Shown one piece after another: positions 62,585 to 64,000 of a DNA stretch of 64,000 bases. The stretch covers positions 1,612,001-1,676,000 of the forward strand of contig NZ_CP108784.1 of assembly GCF_045207655.1 (NCBI RefSeq), read 5' to 3'. The translations under genes and the position numbers were made by a program. A model generated the notes under the pieces. The model made no database searches and was not told the origin of the DNA. It saw only the letters and a program-made list of their open reading frames with translations. Positions within the stretch are counted from its first letter, which is position 1. Each line of letters begins with the position of its first letter. Source of the DNA: Embleya sp045207655. GTDB lineage: Bacteria > Actinomycetota > Actinomycetes > Streptomycetales > Streptomycetaceae.

Positions 62585-63289
62585 ATGTCCGAAAACCGGC
62601 CGTGTTCCACCGGCATCCACGTCCTATCACCCGATCGGGTGGTGGGCCTGCTCCGGAGCTTCGACGCCGCCCACGCCTTCCTGACCTGCCTCTCCCTCGC
62701 GGACATCCGCCTCCTCCCCGGCGTCCCGGGCGGCCACGCGACCGTGGCCTGGGAAGCGCCGGGCCGGCGCGTACCGCGCACGTTCGACATCGCCCGGAAC
62801 CAGGCCGCCTGGCTGGAGCAAGTCCCCGAATATCTCGGCAGGATCGACGCGATCATGCACGTATCGCCGGTCGGATCCCACCGCGACGGAGACCTCGCCG
62901 TATCGCACCCGGACGGCGCCTCGGCGCTGTTCCGGAACTCGGGAGACCCCGACCCCGACACTCCCATGACGATCGCAGTGATCACCGACGGCAACGGCGA
63001 CGGCGACGGCGACGGGTGCATCCAGGTCACCGATCGCGGCGTCTGGCACACCCTCCTGCCGCAGGACATGCAACTCGTGCCCATCGGCGCCAACCTCGGC
63101 ACCTACCTGACCACCCTCGTGCCACCCGGCGAATCCCTGCCCTACCAATGGTGCGTGCGCGCCCTCCGCCACTACTGGATCGGCGCGGTCTTCGTGCTCA
63201 ACCAGCGAACCGCCGTCTACTGCCCATGCGGGCGCGACACCATGCGGCACTATCCATCCTGGGAAAGCACCCACCCGATCCGGCCGTGA
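62585..63289 (+). CDS. Hypothetical protein, unknown function
   Basis: A 234-residue protein that I do not recognise. Notable stretches are RVVGLLRSFDAAHAFLTCLSLADIRLLPGV, a Gly-Asp repeat (DGNGDGDGDGCIQV, residues ~138-151), and a Cys/His end (AVYCPCGRDTMRHYPSWESTHPIRP). No signal peptide or transmembrane helix is evident. GGAG lies about 9 bases before the ATG. It follows the HATPase gene by 52 bases and may be cotranscribed, but converges on the RraA gene. Confidence 0.6.
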   Translation: MSENRPCSTGIHVLSPDRVVGLLRSFDAAHAFLTCLSLADIRLLPGVPGGHATVAWEAPGRRVPRTFDIARNQAAWLEQVPEYLGRIDAIMHVSPVGSHRDGDLAVSHPDGASALFRNSGDPDPDTPMTIAVITDGNGDGDGDGCIQVTDRGVWHTLLPQDMQLVPIGANLGTYLTTLVPPGESLPYQWCVRALRHYWIGAVFVLNQRTAVYCPCGRDTMRHYPSWESTHPIRP

Positions 63290-63302
63290 CCGTCGGGGCT
63301 GT

Positions 63303-63926
63303 TCAGTCCTCGAAGCCGCGCTCGGCCAGGATCCGGTCGATCCGCGCGCGGTGCGCCGCCTCCCACTGCTCCAGGGTTTCGCCGGCCTCCTTGGCCAACT
63401 TCGCCCGTGCGTCCCGGAGTACGTCCTCGCCACGCGCACCGGGCACGATCACGACGCCCTCCTCGTCGGCCACCACGATGTCGCCGGCCTCCACCCACAC
63501 GCCGCCGCACCGCACCCGCTGGTTGAACGGCTCGACGGCCGTCTTCGTACCCGGGATCGGGATGACGCCCCGGGCGAAGACGGGAAAGCCCATCTCCCGC
63601 ACCTCCGCCAGATCCCGGATCACCCCGTCGGCCACGAACGCGGCGATCCCGCGCCGCCGCGCGACGGCGCACACATTGCCACCGGCCAACGCGTAGTCCA
63701 CGTCCCCCGATTCGACCACCACGATCGAACCGGGCTCGGCCCGATGGATGGCCGCGTGCACCATCAGGTTGTCCCCCGGCGGACACCGCACGGTGAACGC
63801 CGGACCGGCCACGCGCGGCACCCCGGGCCACAACGGACGGATGCCGATGTCCATCACCTGCCCACGCCCGAGCAGGTCGGCAAGGGTGGTCGGGGGTACG
63901 TCAGCGAATCCGGCCACGTCACTCAT
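63303..63926 (-). CDS. RraA family protein, likely 4-hydroxy-4-methyl-2-oxoglutarate aldolase
   Basis: A 207-residue RraA/HMG-aldolase-fold protein. GDNLMVHAAIHRAEPGSIVVVESG and ALAGGNVCAVARRRGIAAFVADGVIRDL carry the substrate-binding Gly-Asn and the Arg-Asp metal site of the fold, and PVFARGVIPIPGTK follows. Enzymes of this group cleave 4-hydroxy-4-methyl-2-oxoglutarate or 4-carboxy-4-hydroxy-2-oxoadipate to pyruvate and an oxoacid. The start at 63926 overlaps the upstream stop by 4 bases (ATGA) with GAAGGA before it. Confidence 0.85.
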   Translation of the reverse strand: MSDVAGFADVPPTTLADLLGRGQVMDIGIRPLWPGVPRVAGPAFTVRCPPGDNLMVHAAIHRAEPGSIVVVESGDVDYALAGGNVCAVARRRGIAAFVADGVIRDLAEVREMGFPVFARGVIPIPGTKTAVEPFNQRVRCGGVWVEAGDIVVADEEGVVIVPGARGEDVLRDARAKLAKEAGETLEQWEAAHRARIDRILAERGFED

Positions 63927-64000
63927 ATCCATCCTTCGTTCACCAGCACCCGGCGGCCCGACGCCGGCGCGGCGACCCCGACGACCAGCCGCCCCACCCA
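63923..64000 (-). CDS. C-terminal end of an unidentified gene coupled to the RraA-family gene
   Basis: The reverse strand stays open from the window edge to a TGA at 63923-63925. The last residues read GRRVLVNEGWI. It overlaps the RraA-family start by 4 bases, so it belongs to the same operon. Only 25 residues are visible, too few to assign a family. Confidence 0.55.
   Translation of the reverse strand, partial: WVGRLVVGVAAPASGRRVLVNEGWI

Overview
The window is high-GC actinomycete DNA and reads like a Streptomycetaceae chromosome (Streptomyces, Embleya, Yinghuangia or similar). The evidence is strong third-position GC bias, GTG and TTG starts, many ATGA/GTGA overlaps, a snapalysin/SnpR pair, an SCO5918-family protein, a DUF5753-type XRE regulator with a DUF397 partner, and the interspersed CCGTCCGGCGTTTGAGGAC repeat. 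No rRNA, complete tRNA, CRISPR array, transposase or integrase was seen. Genus and identities are inferred from family recognition, not from a database search.

Layout. 1-9.4 kb: the tail of an MFS exporter, an LLM flavin monooxygenase, an S9 peptidase, a FAD amine-oxidase-like enzyme divergent from a PucR regulator, and monomeric isocitrate dehydrogenase. 9.5-16.9 kb: a Tat-exported sulfite-oxidase-family molybdoenzyme preceded by a leaderless 24-codon ORF ending Cys-Cys-stop, a 2',3'-cyclic phosphodiesterase, a membrane-anchored HTH protein, a zinc-ribbon protein, a NYN-domain protein, and the divergent snpA/snpR pair.

17.0-29.5 kb is the most coherent block. It holds mtnB and mtnA (convergent); a BMP-family nucleoside ABC importer; a nucleoside phosphorylase; an MTA/SAH-type deaminase; a cytosolic sulfite-oxidase-like molybdoprotein and a ferredoxin-reductase-like flavoprotein, all from 23.5 to 28.1 kb nearly abutting or overlapping; then mtnD-mtnC on the other strand. 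Together they could import methylthio-nucleosides and return them to methionine by deamination to methylthioinosine instead of the direct MtnP route. Related inverted-repeat sequences lie before mtnB and the importer.

30.0-33.3 kb is an ehuBCDA ectoine/hydroxyectoine importer with a 22-codon ORF coupled between ehuB and ehuC. 33.3-34.0 kb is a repeat block. 34.0-49.0 kb carries a GAF-LuxR regulator divergent from an acyl-CoA ligase, an orphan AbiEii-like nucleotidyltransferase, a DoxX-like protein, a beta-lactamase-fold hydrolase, an ABC exporter with a divergent two-component system, a HhH-GPD protein, an MFS/HxlR pair and an SCO5918-family protein.

49.0-64.0 kb holds a tRNA-3'-end-like fragment, an XRE regulator, a 1,064-residue secreted protein fusing an M4 metallopeptidase, an M28 aminopeptidase and a chitin-binding module, MepB and SRPBCC proteins, several TetR/AraC regulators, a FAD monooxygenase with a tightly packed TetR operator, an abaA/whiJ-like locus (XRE-DUF397-HATPase), and an RraA-family aldolase coupled to an upstream gene that runs off the end.
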